From positions 1 to 64,000 of the forward strand of contig DWWU01000021.1 in NCBI GenBank assembly GCA_019119555.1: 64,000 bases of DNA, given 5' to 3'. Positions 33,214 through 43,192 of this stretch are shown here, one piece after another (position 1 is the stretch's first letter; each line of letters begins with the position of its first letter). The stretch is from Candidatus Fusicatenibacter intestinigallinarum (GTDB lineage: Bacteria > Bacillota > Clostridia > Lachnospirales > Lachnospiraceae). Under the pieces are notes generated by a model. It worked only from the letters and a program-made list of their open reading frames with translations. It was not told where the DNA came from and did not search any database. A program made the position numbers and the translations under genes.

Positions 33214-34836
33214 ATGGCAGTAAAGTATGTTTTTGTAACCGGCGGAGTGGTTTCCGGTCTTGGAAAGGGAATCACCGCTGCATCGCTGGGCCGTCTGTTA
33301 AAAGCCAGAGGATATAAGGTCACGATGCAGAAATTTGATCCGTATATCAATGTGGATCCTGGAACCATGAACCCGATTCAACATGGAGAGGTTTTTGTCA
33401 CAGACGACGGGACAGAGACAGATCTGGATCTTGGTCACTATGAGCGTTTCATTGACGAGAGTCTTGACCGCAATTCCAATGTGACCACCGGAAAAGTCTA
33501 CTGGTCGGTGCTCCAGAAAGAGCGTCACGGGGATTTCGGCGGAGGAACCGTTCAGGTCATTCCGCATATCACCAATGAAATCAAGAGCCGCTTCTACCGG
33601 AATTCTGCCGAGGACAGGATCGCCATCATCGAGGTCGGCGGCACGGTGGGCGATATTGAGAGCCAGCCGTTTCTCGAAGCGATTCGCCAGTTTCAGCATG
33701 AGGTCGGACATGAAAATGCTGTGCTGGTTCATGTCACCCTGATCCCCTACCTGAAAGCCTCCGGCGAAATGAAGACAAAGCCTACCCAGGCAAGCGTTAA
33801 GGAACTGCAGGGACTCGGTCTGTGGCCGGATGTGATTGTCTGCCGTTCTGAACATCCTCTGACGCAGGAGATCCGCGACAAAATCGCTCTGTTCTGTAAT
33901 GTTCCGAGTGCCCATGTTCTTCAGAATCTTGATGTGGAATATCTCTACGAGGCGCCGCTGGCGATGGAACGGGAGCATCTGGCTCAGGTTGTCTGTGAGT
34001 CCCTTCATCTGCCGTGTCCCGAGCCTGATCTTTCTGACTGGGAGGCAATGGTCCAGGCGCTGCGCACGCCGGACAAGAAAGTGACGATCGCACTGGTCGG
34101 AAAATACATTCAGCTCCATGACGCCTATCTGAGTGTTGTGGAAGCTCTGAAACATGGAGGTATCGCCGTCCATGCCAGTGTTTCCATCCGTTGGGTGGAT
34201 TCCGAGAATGTGACCGAAGAGAATGTGGGAGAGCTTCTGGACGGGGCGGACGGCGTCCTTGTTCCCGGAGGCTTCGGAAACCGCGGAATCGAAGGAAAAA
34301 TAACCGCAATCCGCTATGCAAGAGAACACGGCCTCCCCTACCTGGGACTGTGTCTCGGAATGCAGCTCGCCATTGTGGAGTATGCGCGGAATGTGGCAGG
34401 ATATCCGGACGCCCACAGCATTGAGCTGGATCCGGAGACAAAGCATCCGGTGATTTCCCTGATGCCGGATCAGAACGGTGTGGAGGATATCGGCGGAACC
34501 CTTCGCCTCGGATCCTATCCCTGTGTTCTGGCGGAAGATTCTCTGGCCTGCCGTCTCTACGGCACCAACCGGATTGAGGAGCGCCACAGACATCGCTATG
34601 AGGTCAACAATGCATACCGCGACGCTCTGACCTCACACGGAATGAAACTTTCCGGACTTTCTCCCGACGGCAGGATCGTGGAGATGATCGAGCTGGAAAA
34701 TCATCCGTTCTTTATCGCGACGCAGGCACATCCGGAATTCAAGTCACGCCCGAACCGCCCGCATCCGCTGTTCCGCGGACTGATCCAGGCGGCTGCGGAT
34801 TACCACAGAAACGCAGCGGCGGACGACAGAAACTGA
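33214..34836 (+). CDS. pyrG: CTP synthase
   Basis: A 540-residue enzyme that aminates UTP to CTP using ATP and glutamine. The N-terminal synthase domain (about 1-265) starts [19 protein letters not shown] with the P-loop-like motif. The C-terminal class I glutaminase domain (about 300-530) has LGLCLGMQL with the nucleophile Cys and an HPEF motif near the end. The start at 33214 follows CAGGAGGG; an in-frame extension to 33169 lacks a site. The length is normal. It diverges from purF, and a palindrome lies in its leader. Confidence 0.95.
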   Translation: MAVKYVFVTGGVVSGLGKGITAASLGRLLKARGYKVTMQKFDPYINVDPGTMNPIQHGEVFVTDDGTETDLDLGHYERFIDESLDRNSNVTTGKVYWSVLQKERHGDFGGGTVQVIPHITNEIKSRFYRNSAEDRIAIIEVGGTVGDIESQPFLEAIRQFQHEVGHENAVLVHVTLIPYLKASGEMKTKPTQASVKELQGLGLWPDVIVCRSEHPLTQEIRDKIALFCNVPSAHVLQNLDVEYLYEAPLAMEREHLAQVVCESLHLPCPEPDLSDWEAMVQALRTPDKKVTIALVGKYIQLHDAYLSVVEALKHGGIAVHASVSIRWVDSENVTEENVGELLDGADGVLVPGGFGNRGIEGKITAIRYAREHGLPYLGLCLGMQLAIVEYARNVAGYPDAHSIELDPETKHPVISLMPDQNGVEDIGGTLRLGSYPCVLAEDSLACRLYGTNRIEERHRHRYEVNNAYRDALTSHGMKLSGLSPDGRIVEMIELENHPFFIATQAHPEFKSRPNRPHPLFRGLIQAAADYHRNAAADDRN

Positions 34837-34857
34837 CGGAAGGACCGAAATATGTGA

Positions 34858-34911
34858 TCCGGTGCGGCGGCAGGCGCCTGGGAATCTTCAGGCGCCTGTC
34901 ACCGCACCGGA
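34858..34911. terminator. Long hairpin after pyrG
   Basis: TCCGGTGCGG/CCGCACCGGA (10 pairs) and CAGGCGCCTG/CAGGCGCCTG (10 pairs) stack with short internal loops. No clear T run follows, so termination strength is uncertain. The rest of the pyrG-gltB gap holds one palindrome copy and the gltB promoter. Confidence 0.6.
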
Positions 34912-34938
34912 TTTGAAAATCCCGTCTGACGGCAGAAG

Positions 34939-34967
34939 ATAACCCTTCTGCCTGCTGAACGGTTACG
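34939..34967. repeat. Diverged dispersed palindrome copy 16
   Basis: GATAACCCTTCTGCC with arm GCTGAACGGTTAC between pyrG and gltB. Confidence 0.6.
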
Positions 34968-35052
34968 GCAGAATTCAGCTGCAAAAAATGCGGGGGAAAG
35001 CCGAAAAGCGTCAAAAAAATTGCTGAAAATCGTAAAAAACTGAAATTTGATA

Positions 35053-35081
35053 TTTACAAATCTGCGGATTTGGTTTATATT
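35053..35081 (+). promoter_or_regulatory. Promoter of gltB
   Basis: TTTACA (35053-35058), a 17-base spacer and TATATT (35076-35081), about 64 bases before gltB. Confidence 0.7.
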
Positions 35082-35144
35082 ATTAGCCATAGTTGCAGAA
35101 TACCTGCTGCAGTTTGCATTTTGAAAAACAGAAAGGGTGTTTGT

Positions 35145-38100
35145 ATGACACAGAGGAGAGAAGGCGCCGGAAGCAGTCGTCCCGCGCTGTACAGTCCCCG
35201 GTTCGAGCACGATAACTGCGGAATCGGAGCTGTCGTTAATATCAAAGGCAGAAAAAGCCATGAAACTGTTGAGAAAGCATTGAAAATTGTAGAAAACCTG
35301 GAACACAGGGCCGGCAAGGACGCCGAGGGAAAAACGGGTGACGGAGTTGGAATCCTATTGCAGATATCGCATAAATTCTTCTCCAAAGCTTGTCGTTCCC
35401 TCGGCATTTTTTTAGGACAGGAGCGGGAATACGGAGTCGGTATGTTCTTCTTCCCGCAGAATGAACTGAAGCGCAATCAGGCAAAGAAAATGTTTGAGAT
35501 TATCGTGGAGAAGGAAGGCATGGAGTTTCTCGGATGGAGAGAAGTTCCGGTAGTTCCTGAGGTTCTCGGACATAAGGCGAGAGAATGTATGCCTTATATC
35601 ATGCAGGCTTTTATCAAAAAGCCGGAGGATGTGAAGAAAGGCATTGACTTTGATCGCCGCCTGTATGTGGTGCGCCGGGTGTTTGAGCAGAGTACCGACA
35701 ACACGTATGTGCCGTCCCTGTCCAGCCGTACCATTGTCTACAAAGGTATGTTTCTGGTGGGACAGCTGCGGACCTTCTTTTCGGATCTGCAGGATTCTTC
35801 TTACGAGTCGGCGATAGCGATCGTTCATTCCCGGTTCAGCACCAACACGAACCCGAGCTGGGAGCGGGCGCATCCGAACCGTTTCATCGTTCACAACGGC
35901 GAGATCAACACAATCCGGGGCAATGCGGACAAAATGCTCGCCAGAGAGGAGACCATGGCCTCTCCCATGCTGCAGGATGAACTGCACAAGGTGCTTCCGG
36001 TCGTCAATACACAGGGATCCGACTCTGCAATGCTGGACAATACGCTGGAATTTCTTACAATGAGCGGAATGGATCTGCCGCTGGCGGTGATGATCACGAT
36101 TCCGGAGCCGTGGGCAAACAATATGACGATTTCTCAGGAAAAGAGAGATTTCTATCAGTATTACGCGACCATGATGGAGCCGTGGGACGGCCCTGCATCA
36201 ATTCTTTTTTCCGACGGAGATGTGATGGGCGCAGTGCTGGACCGGAACGGTCTTCGCCCTTCCAGATATTACATCACAAAGGATGACCAGCTGATCCTTT
36301 CCTCCGAGGTGGGTGTGCTTGAGATCCCCGAGGATCAGATTCTCGTAAAAGAACGCCTGCATCCCGGAAAAATGCTTCTGGTGGATACCCTGCAGGGAAA
36401 AGTGATCAGCGACGATGAGCTGAAAGAAACGTATGCGAAACGTCAGCCTTACGGAGAGTGGCTGGACAGCAATCTGGTAGAGCTGAAAAACCTGAAGATC
36501 CCGAACCTTCCGGTGCAGGAGTACAGCCGGACCGAGAGGGCAAGACTCCAGAAGGCGTTCGGATATTCCTACGAGGAGTACCGCACTTCCATCCGCAATA
36601 TGGCGCTGAACGGCTCCGAGGGCATCGCGTCCATGGGCGTCGACACGCCGCTGGCCGTGCTGTCCCATCAACATCAGCCGCTGTTCAACTATTTCAAACA
36701 GTTGTTTGCACAGGTAACCAATCCGCCGATCGATGCGATCCGCGAGGAGATTGTCACCTCCACCACTGTCTATGTGGGCCGTGACGGAAACCTGCTGGAA
36801 GAGCGTCCGGTCAACTGTCAGGTTCTGAAAATCAACAATCCGATCCTGACGAACACGGATATGCTGAAAATCAAAAACATGAAGATCGACGGGTTCAAGG
36901 TAATCACCGTGCCGATCACATATTATAAGAGCACCCCGCTGGAACGTGCCATGGACCGCCTGTTTGTGGAGGTGGACCGTGCACACAGGGAGGGAGCGAA
37001 TATTCTGGTTCTCTCTGACCGCGGCGTTGACGAGAATCATGTGGCGATTCCGTCTCTACTGGCGGTTTCCGCAGTTCACCAGCATCTGGTAAAGACAAAG
37101 AAACGTACCTCGCTGGCGATCATTCTGGAGTCAGGAGAGCCCCGCGAGGTTCACCATTTCGCGACGCTGCTGGGATACGGCGCCTGCGCCGTGAATCCGT
37201 ATCTGGCGCTGGATACGATCCATGAGCTGATTCAGGATAAAATGCTGGAGAAGGATTACTATGCGGCAGTGGAAGATTACAACCATGCGGTACTTTCCGG
37301 AATTGTAAAAATCGCATCCAAAATGGGTATTTCCACTATCCAGTCCTACCAGGGCTCACAGATTTTCGAGGCGATCGGAATCTCACCGGAGGTGATCGAC
37401 AAATACTTTACCGGAACGGTCAGCAGAGTCGGGGGAATTACGCTTCAGGATATCGCGGAGGACGTGGATAACCGTCACTCGGAGGCATTTGATCCGCTGG
37501 GACTGGAAACCGATCTGACGCTGGACAGCATCGGACGTCATAAGGAGCGCAGCCAGGGCGAGGAGCACCGCTACAATCCGCAGACGATTCATGCCCTTCA
37601 GAAGGCAACCCGTGAGGGCGATTATGAAATGTTCAAGCAGTATACCGATATGGTCGACAAGGAGGAGACGGGATATCTCCGCAGCCTGATGGATTTCAAC
37701 TATCCTGCCCAGCCGATTCCCATCGACGAGGTGGAAAGTGTGGATTCCATCGTCCGACGCTTTAAGACCGGCGCCATGTCCTATGGTTCCATTTCCCAGG
37801 AGGCCCATGAGACGCTTGCGATTGCCATGAACATGCTCCACGGAAAATCCAATTCCGGCGAGGGCGGAGAGAGCGATGAGCGCCTGGATTCTCCGGAGCG
37901 GTGTTCGGCGATCAAACAGGTTGCGTCCGGCCGTTTCGGCGTCACAAGCAAATATCTGGTAAGTGCAAAGGAGATCCAGATCAAAATGGCGCAGGGTGCA
38001 AAACCGGGAGAAGGCGGTCACCTGCCGGCGGGAAAAGTGTACCCGTGGATTGCAAAGACCCGTCATTCCACCCCGGGCGTTTCTCTGATCTCTCCGCCGC

Positions 38101-39680
38101 CACACCACGATATTTACTCCATCGAGGATCTGGCGCAGTTGATTTATGACCTGAAAAACTCCAACCGGGATGCGCGGATCTCCGTAAAGCTGGTGTCGGA
38201 AGCCGGCGTCGGAACCGTCGCTGCCGGCGTTGCCAAAGCCGGCGCCCAGGTAATCCTGATTTCCGGTTACGACGGAGGTACCGGCGCCGCGCCGAGAAGT
38301 TCCATTCACAACGCGGGACTCCCGTGGGAACTGGGACTTGCGGAGACACATCAGACACTGATTATGAACGGGCTGCGCAACCGCGTCGTGATTGAGACGG
38401 ACGGAAAGCTGATGAGCGGACGTGACGTTGCGATCGCAGCGCTGCTCGGCGCCGAGGAATTCGGCTTTGCGACCGCTCCTCTGGTAACTATGGGCTGCGT
38501 GATGATGCGTGTCTGCAATCTGGACACCTGCCCGGTGGGTGTTGCAACCCAGAACCCGGAACTGCGCAAACGGTTCCGCGGAAAACCGGAATATGTGGTA
38601 AACTTCATGCGCTTCATCGCGCAGGAACTGCGGGAATATATGGCAAAGCTCGGTCTTCGTACAGTGGATGAGATGGTCGGACGCTCCGATCTTCTGAAAC
38701 GGAAAGAGGATCCGAAAGGCTCCTTCGCTTCCCGCGTGGATCTCAGCGCGATTCTGAACAATCCTTATGCAGGCACGGGACAGAAAGTGACGTTTGACCC
38801 GAAAGCGGTATATGATTTCAAGCTGGAGGAGACACTGGATGAAAAAGTCTTCCTGAAACAGCTGAAGCTTACAGAAGGCGAGAAGAAGAAGATTCAGGTA
38901 CAGGTATCCAACACCGACCGTACCCTCGGAACCATCCTCGGATCGGAAATCACAAAAAAATTCAAAGATACGCTCCAGCCGGACACTTATGTGATAGAAT
39001 GTAAGGGAAGCGGCGGACAGAGCTTCGGCGCTTTTATCCCGAAGGGACTTACCCTGCGTCTGGAGGGTGACTCCAACGATTACTTCGGCAAGGGACTGTC
39101 CGGCGGAAAGCTTGTGGTTTATCCGCCGAAGAACAGCAATTACCGCCCGGAGGAAAATATCATCATCGGAAACGTGGCCCTCTATGGAGCAACAAGCGGT
39201 GAGGCGTACATCAACGGAATGGCCGGCGAACGTTTCTGTGTCCGCAATTCCGGTGCAACCGCGGTGGTGGAAGGCGTCGGAGAACATGGATGCGAGTACA
39301 TGACCGGCGGAAGAGTGGTTGTTCTGGGAAGCACAGGAAAGAACTTTGCCGCAGGTATGAGCGGCGGCATCGCGTATGTGCTGGATGAACAGAATCTTCT
39401 TTACCGCAACCTGAACAAAGCGATGATCTCCATCGAGGCTGTGGACAGCAAGTACGATATTGCCGAGCTGCGTTCCCTGATCGAACGCCATGTGGCGCAT
39501 ACCGGTTCTGCGAAGGGCAGTCATATTCTGGAACACTTCGACGAATTTATTCCGAAATTCAAGAAGATCATTCCGAATGATTACAAGCGTATGATGATGC
39601 TCAGCGCGAAGCTGGAGGAAAAGGGACTTGACAGTGAACAGGCGCAGATTGAGGCATTTTATGAGAGCCTGCGCAGATAG
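35145..39680 (+). CDS. gltB: Glutamate synthase large subunit
   Basis: A 1511-residue alpha chain of glutamate synthase, which moves the amide of glutamine to 2-oxoglutarate. Seen in order: the class II glutaminase domain with nucleophile Cys in HDNCGIGAVV, the central domain, the FMN-binding synthase domain (about 790-1200; KPGEGGHLPAGKV, ISGYDGGTGAAP), and the C-terminal GXGXG beta-helix. The 3Fe-4S cluster cysteines are visible as CVMMRVCNLDTC. The start at 35145 has GAAAGGGTG upstream; a frame extension to 35070 runs through the promoter. It is co-transcribed with gltD nine bases downstream. Confidence 0.95.
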   Translation: MTQRREGAGSSRPALYSPRFEHDNCGIGAVVNIKGRKSHETVEKALKIVENLEHRAGKDAEGKTGDGVGILLQISHKFFSKACRSLGIFLGQEREYGVGMFFFPQNELKRNQAKKMFEIIVEKEGMEFLGWREVPVVPEVLGHKARECMPYIMQAFIKKPEDVKKGIDFDRRLYVVRRVFEQSTDNTYVPSLSSRTIVYKGMFLVGQLRTFFSDLQDSSYESAIAIVHSRFSTNTNPSWERAHPNRFIVHNGEINTIRGNADKMLAREETMASPMLQDELHKVLPVVNTQGSDSAMLDNTLEFLTMSGMDLPLAVMITIPEPWANNMTISQEKRDFYQYYATMMEPWDGPASILFSDGDVMGAVLDRNGLRPSRYYITKDDQLILSSEVGVLEIPEDQILVKERLHPGKMLLVDTLQGKVISDDELKETYAKRQPYGEWLDSNLVELKNLKIPNLPVQEYSRTERARLQKAFGYSYEEYRTSIRNMALNGSEGIASMGVDTPLAVLSHQHQPLFNYFKQLFAQVTNPPIDAIREEIVTSTTVYVGRDGNLLEERPVNCQVLKINNPILTNTDMLKIKNMKIDGFKVITVPITYYKSTPLERAMDRLFVEVDRAHREGANILVLSDRGVDENHVAIPSLLAVSAVHQHLVKTKKRTSLAIILESGEPREVHHFATLLGYGACAVNPYLALDTIHELIQDKMLEKDYYAAVEDYNHAVLSGIVKIASKMGISTIQSYQGSQIFEAIGISPEVIDKYFTGTVSRVGGITLQDIAEDVDNRHSEAFDPLGLETDLTLDSIGRHKERSQGEEHRYNPQTIHALQKATREGDYEMFKQYTDMVDKEETGYLRSLMDFNYPAQPIPIDEVESVDSIVRRFKTGAMSYGSISQEAHETLAIAMNMLHGKSNSGEGGESDERLDSPERCSAIKQVASGRFGVTSKYLVSAKEIQIKMAQGAKPGEGGHLPAGKVYPWIAKTRHSTPGVSLISPPPHHDIYSIEDLAQLIYDLKNSNRDARISVKLVSEAGVGTVAAGVAKAGAQVILISGYDGGTGAAPRSSIHNAGLPWELGLAETHQTLIMNGLRNRVVIETDGKLMSGRDVAIAALLGAEEFGFATAPLVTMGCVMMRVCNLDTCPVGVATQNPELRKRFRGKPEYVVNFMRFIAQELREYMAKLGLRTVDEMVGRSDLLKRKEDPKGSFASRVDLSAILNNPYAGTGQKVTFDPKAVYDFKLEETLDEKVFLKQLKLTEGEKKKIQVQVSNTDRTLGTILGSEITKKFKDTLQPDTYVIECKGSGGQSFGAFIPKGLTLRLEGDSNDYFGKGLSGGKLVVYPPKNSNYRPEENIIIGNVALYGATSGEAYINGMAGERFCVRNSGATAVVEGVGEHGCEYMTGGRVVVLGSTGKNFAAGMSGGIAYVLDEQNLLYRNLNKAMISIEAVDSKYDIAELRSLIERHVAHTGSAKGSHILEHFDEFIPKFKKIIPNDYKRMMMLSAKLEEKGLDSEQAQIEAFYESLRR

Positions 39681-39689
39681 GAGGAAACA

Positions 39690-41174
39690 ATGGGAAAACC
39701 AACTGGATTTTTAGAATATGAACGCGTGGACGGTGCCTGCGTTCCTCCGCTGGAGCGCATCAAAAACTTCCATGAATTTCACAGCGGACTTTCCACCCGG
39801 GAGCAGCAGCTCCAGGGTGCCCGCTGTATGGCCTGCGGCGTGCCGTTCTGCCAGTCCGGAAAAATGATTTCCGGGATGGCGTCCGGATGCCCGCTGAACA
39901 ATCTGGTGCCGGAGTGGAACGATCTGGTCTACCTGGGAAACTGGGAGCAGGCCTACCGTCGTCTTGCCAAGACCAACTGCTTTCCGGAATTTACCTCACG
40001 GGTATGTCCGGCGCTGTGTGAGGCTGCCTGCACCTGCAATCTGAACGGGGACCCGGTGGCCACAAAGGCAAACGAGAGGGCGATCATCGAAAATGCGTGG
40101 AAAACGGGGCTGATTCAGCCGGAACCGCCGAAAGTACGCACCGGGAAAAAGGTTGCGGTGGTGGGAAGCGGTCCTTCCGGCCTGGCAGCTGCCATGCAGC
40201 TGAACCGCCGCGGACATCAGGTGACGGTGTTTGAACGCCATGACCGGATTGGCGGCCTCCTCCGCTACGGCATTCCCAACATGAAGCTGGAGAAAGATGT
40301 GATCGACCGAAGAATCCGTCTGATGGAGGAGGAAGGCGTCACATTTGTGACCAATACAGATGTGGGAAAAGACAAGAAAGCCAAAGAGCTTCTGAAAGAA
40401 TTTGACCGTGTCCTGCTCTGCTGCGGAGCTTCTAATCCGAGAGACATCCAGGCGCCGGGAAGAGATGCCAAGGGCATCTGGTTTGCAGTGGATTTCCTAC
40501 GGACTGTGACAAAGAGTCTGCTGGATTCCAATCTGAAGGACAAGAAAGTGCCGGACATCAAAGGAAAGCACGTAGTAGTCATCGGAGGCGGAGATACCGG
40601 AAACGACTGTGTGGGAACGTCGATCCGTCTCGGCGCAAAATCAGTCACACAGCTTGAGATGATGCCGCAGCCGCCGCTTACCCGGACGCCGGAGAATCCG
40701 TGGCCGGAGTGGCCGAGAGTCTGCAAGACCGACTACGGCCAGGAGGAAGCCATCGCGGTGTTCGGACATGATCCGCGGATCTATCAGGCCACCGTATCCG
40801 AGTTTATCAAGAACAAGAACGGAGAGCTGTCCCAGCTGAAAATCGTTCATCTGGAACCGGTCAGAGACGAGAAGACCGGACGTACGCTGATGCAGCCGGT
40901 ACCGGGTTCCGAAAAGACGATTCCGGCGGATCTGGTACTGATTGCCGCAGGTTTCCTGGGAGCGGAAAAATATGTGACGGATGCCTTTCAGACTGCGCTT
41001 ACCGAGCGCACCAACGTAAAGACAGAGGTCGGAGGCTACCAGACCAGCGTGCCGAACGTGTTCGCCGCCGGAGACATGCACAGAGGCCAGTCGCTGGTTG
41101 TCTGGGCAATCCGGGAGGGCCGCGAAGCCGCAAGAGCGGTGGACCAGTCTCTGATGGGATATTCCAATCTGTAA
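39690..41174 (+). CDS. gltD: Glutamate synthase small subunit
   Basis: A 494-residue beta chain that feeds electrons from NADPH to GltB. The N-terminal domain holds two cysteine sets for 4Fe-4S clusters (CMACGVPFCQSG and VCPALCEAACTC). Two dinucleotide folds follow: FAD at VVGSGPSGLAAAMQL and NAD(P)H at VVIGGGDTGNDCVG; the closing FAAGDMHRGQSLVVWAI is the flavin-contact motif. It starts nine bases after gltB with a TAGGAGG site. glnA follows, so the operon encodes the full GS/GOGAT ammonia assimilation route. Confidence 0.95.
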   Translation: MGKPTGFLEYERVDGACVPPLERIKNFHEFHSGLSTREQQLQGARCMACGVPFCQSGKMISGMASGCPLNNLVPEWNDLVYLGNWEQAYRRLAKTNCFPEFTSRVCPALCEAACTCNLNGDPVATKANERAIIENAWKTGLIQPEPPKVRTGKKVAVVGSGPSGLAAAMQLNRRGHQVTVFERHDRIGGLLRYGIPNMKLEKDVIDRRIRLMEEEGVTFVTNTDVGKDKKAKELLKEFDRVLLCCGASNPRDIQAPGRDAKGIWFAVDFLRTVTKSLLDSNLKDKKVPDIKGKHVVVIGGGDTGNDCVGTSIRLGAKSVTQLEMMPQPPLTRTPENPWPEWPRVCKTDYGQEEAIAVFGHDPRIYQATVSEFIKNKNGELSQLKIVHLEPVRDEKTGRTLMQPVPGSEKTIPADLVLIAAGFLGAEKYVTDAFQTALTERTNVKTEVGGYQTSVPNVFAAGDMHRGQSLVVWAIREGREAARAVDQSLMGYSNL

Positions 41175-41190
41175 CATCGAAAGCAAAATC

Positions 41191-41287
41191 AGGAAAGGAG
41201 AGCGGAACTGCCGCATTTGTCCCTGCGGCCTGGGCTTCATGCGCCGCGCCATACACGGCCGGATGCAGCGGTTCCCGTCATGAAATG
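41191..41287 (+). promoter_or_regulatory. Structured glnA translation start: Shine-Dalgarno separated from AUG by a hairpin
   Basis: AGGAAAGGAG (41191-41200) is the only good ribosome site before glnA, yet the ATG is 84 bases further on. Between them 41204-41216 pairs with 41263-41275 (13 positions, one wobble and one mismatch), with more pairing inside (GCGGC/GCCGC). Folding removes 72 bases and brings the site to about 12 bases from the ATG at 41285. No in-frame start codon lies closer. Confidence 0.6.
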
Positions 41288-42616
41288 GCAAAATATACAA
41301 AGAGTCAGATCCTCGAAATCGCCGAGGAAGAGGATGTGGAATTTATCCGCCTCCAGTTTACCGATATGAGCGGTACGATGAAAAACATGGCGATTACCGC
41401 GGGCCAGCTGGAACATGCGCTGGACAACAAATGCACCTTCGACGGTTCTGCCTTCGAAGGTTTTGCCGGTGTGGAAGAGTCTGATATGTATCTTCATCCG
41501 GATCCGGACACGTTTGCGATCCTTCCGTGGCGCCCCCAGCAGGGTAAGGTTGCCCGGATGATCTGTGACGTCTATGACCAGAACGGAAAGAAATATGCGG
41601 GCAGTTCCCGGACGATTCTGCAGAATGTCCTCGAGCAGGCGGCTGCCCAGGGAATTGAGGCGCAGGCGGCACCGGAATGCGAGTTTTTCCTTTTCCACAC
41701 AGACGAGGACGGAATGCCTACCGTAACCACCCATGACAAAGCCGGCTATCTGGATCTCGGGCCGCTGGATCTGGGGGAAAACGCCAGAAGAGACATGGTG
41801 CTGACGCTGGAGGAGCTGGGCATCGGGGTGAAATCCTCGTTCCACGAGGTGGCGTCCGGACAGCATGAACTGGATTTTCTTCCCACCTCCGCTTTGTGCA
41901 GCGCCGATCAGATTATGACCTTCAAATTCGCTGTGCGCATGATTGCAAAGCGTCATGGCCTGCACGCGACATTTATGCCGAAGCCGAAAACAGGTGTTCA
42001 CGGGTCCGGCATGCATCTGCATTTTTCTCTGGAAAAGGACGGACGGGATCTGTTCCGGGACGATTCGGATCCGATGGGGCTGAGCAAAGAAGCGTATTCT
42101 TTTATCGGAGGTATCATGGAGCATATCCGTGGAATCACCGCCATCTCCAACCCGCTGGTGAATTCCTATAAACGGCTTGTGCCAGGCTTCAGCGCGCCGG
42201 TGTATGTAGCGTGGTCCGGCAGGAACCGCAGTTCCCTGATCCGGATTCCGGATTCTCATGACGGACTGACCCGGATTGAGCTGCGCTCTCCGGATCCCTC
42301 GGCAAATCCGTATCTGGTGCTGGCAGTCTGCCTTGCGGCAGGGCTGGACGGCATCCGCAGAAAGGTTCTTCCGCCGGAACCGGTTACGGAAAATATTTTC
42401 GAGATGAGCGACCGGGAAAAGGCAGACCGCGGAATTTCCATGCTGCCCTCAGATCTGGGAGAGGCGGTGTCCGCTCTGGAACAGGATTCGTTTCTGCGCA
42501 ATGTTCTGGGAGAGACGTTTGCCTCCCAGTATATTGAAGCGAGGAAACAGGAGTGGGCCGAGTATATTCCGCAGGTATCTTCCTGGGAGATTGAACGGTA
42601 TCTGCACCGCATCTAA
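41285..42616 (+). CDS. glnA: Glutamine synthetase, type I
   Basis: A 443-residue GSI enzyme that makes glutamine from glutamate, ammonia and ATP. It opens MAKYTKSQILEIAEEE, has the beta-grasp domain (about 15-100) and a catalytic domain with FDGSAFEGFAGVEESDM, PECEFFLF, the metal-binding GSGMHLHFSL segment and NRSSLIRIP. The length fits the short GSI-alpha class, which lacks the adenylylation loop and is feedback-regulated. It lies behind gltBD and before an ANTAR protein, which suggests control by antitermination. The start codon is separated from its ribosome site by a hairpin. Confidence 0.95.
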   Translation: MAKYTKSQILEIAEEEDVEFIRLQFTDMSGTMKNMAITAGQLEHALDNKCTFDGSAFEGFAGVEESDMYLHPDPDTFAILPWRPQQGKVARMICDVYDQNGKKYAGSSRTILQNVLEQAAAQGIEAQAAPECEFFLFHTDEDGMPTVTTHDKAGYLDLGPLDLGENARRDMVLTLEELGIGVKSSFHEVASGQHELDFLPTSALCSADQIMTFKFAVRMIAKRHGLHATFMPKPKTGVHGSGMHLHFSLEKDGRDLFRDDSDPMGLSKEAYSFIGGIMEHIRGITAISNPLVNSYKRLVPGFSAPVYVAWSGRNRSSLIRIPDSHDGLTRIELRSPDPSANPYLVLAVCLAAGLDGIRRKVLPPEPVTENIFEMSDREKADRGISMLPSDLGEAVSALEQDSFLRNVLGETFASQYIEARKQEWAEYIPQVSSWEIERYLHRI

Positions 42617-42638
42617 AAAATCATAAGGGGCAATTTCT

Positions 42639-43187
42639 ATGAGCAGTATTCTAGTGGCATTTCCAAAACAAGAAGACGGAAAACGTATCGAACGCCTTCT
42701 GAGCCGATACGGATTTGTTGTCGACCATATCTGCACGACGGCTGCTCAGGCTCTGAGTGAGATGAACCTTCTTGGCGATGGAATCATTATCTGCGGTTAT
42801 AAGCTGCCGGATATGTTTTTTTCGGAACTTCAGGAATGCATGCCGTCTACTTTCGAGATGCTTCTGATCGCATCGGAACGTACCCTCGGACAGATGGACA
42901 GCAGCGGTGTTGTTGCCCTTTCGATGCCGCTTCGCGCCTGTGATCTGGCGGAGACACTCCAGATGATGATGCGTCCGAAAAAGCGGAAAAGTACATCCGC
43001 CAGAAAGGCGAGAAATCCGAAAGATCAGCAGATCATAGATTCCGCAAAAAATCTGCTGATGGAACGGAATCATCTGACTGAGAATGAAGCACATCGCTAC
43101 CTGCAAAAATGCAGCATGGACAGCGGCACCAATCTTGTGGAAACTGCGCAGATGGTGCTGACATTAATGGATTTTGAAAGGAACTGA
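42639..43187 (+). CDS. ANTAR-domain response regulator (putative nitrogen antiterminator)
   Basis: A 182-residue two-domain protein. The N-terminal part (about 1-110) folds like a receiver, but the phosphoacceptor strand reads [10 protein letters not shown] with no Asp at the active position, so it is likely a pseudo-receiver. The C-terminal ANTAR domain (about 125-180) has [20 protein letters not shown] and the [10 protein letters not shown] end. ANTAR proteins bind paired hexaloop RNA hairpins and prevent termination. Its place 22 bases after glnA and five before dapL suggests it controls nitrogen genes, possibly this operon. No convincing paired-hexaloop target was found by eye nearby. Confidence 0.85.
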   Translation: MSSILVAFPKQEDGKRIERLLSRYGFVVDHICTTAAQALSEMNLLGDGIIICGYKLPDMFFSELQECMPSTFEMLLIASERTLGQMDSSGVVALSMPLRACDLAETLQMMMRPKKRKSTSARKARNPKDQQIIDSAKNLLMERNHLTENEAHRYLQKCSMDSGTNLVETAQMVLTLMDFERN

Positions 43188-43192
43188 AACGA

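Noticed and set aside
37383-39536. 717-codon minus-strand frame inside gltB
   Set aside because: A shadow of gltB; despite its length it has no domain features or ribosome site, and gltB is unambiguous.
41280-41290. ATG at 41280 as an alternative glnA start
   Set aside because: It is out of frame with the glutamine synthetase reading frame.
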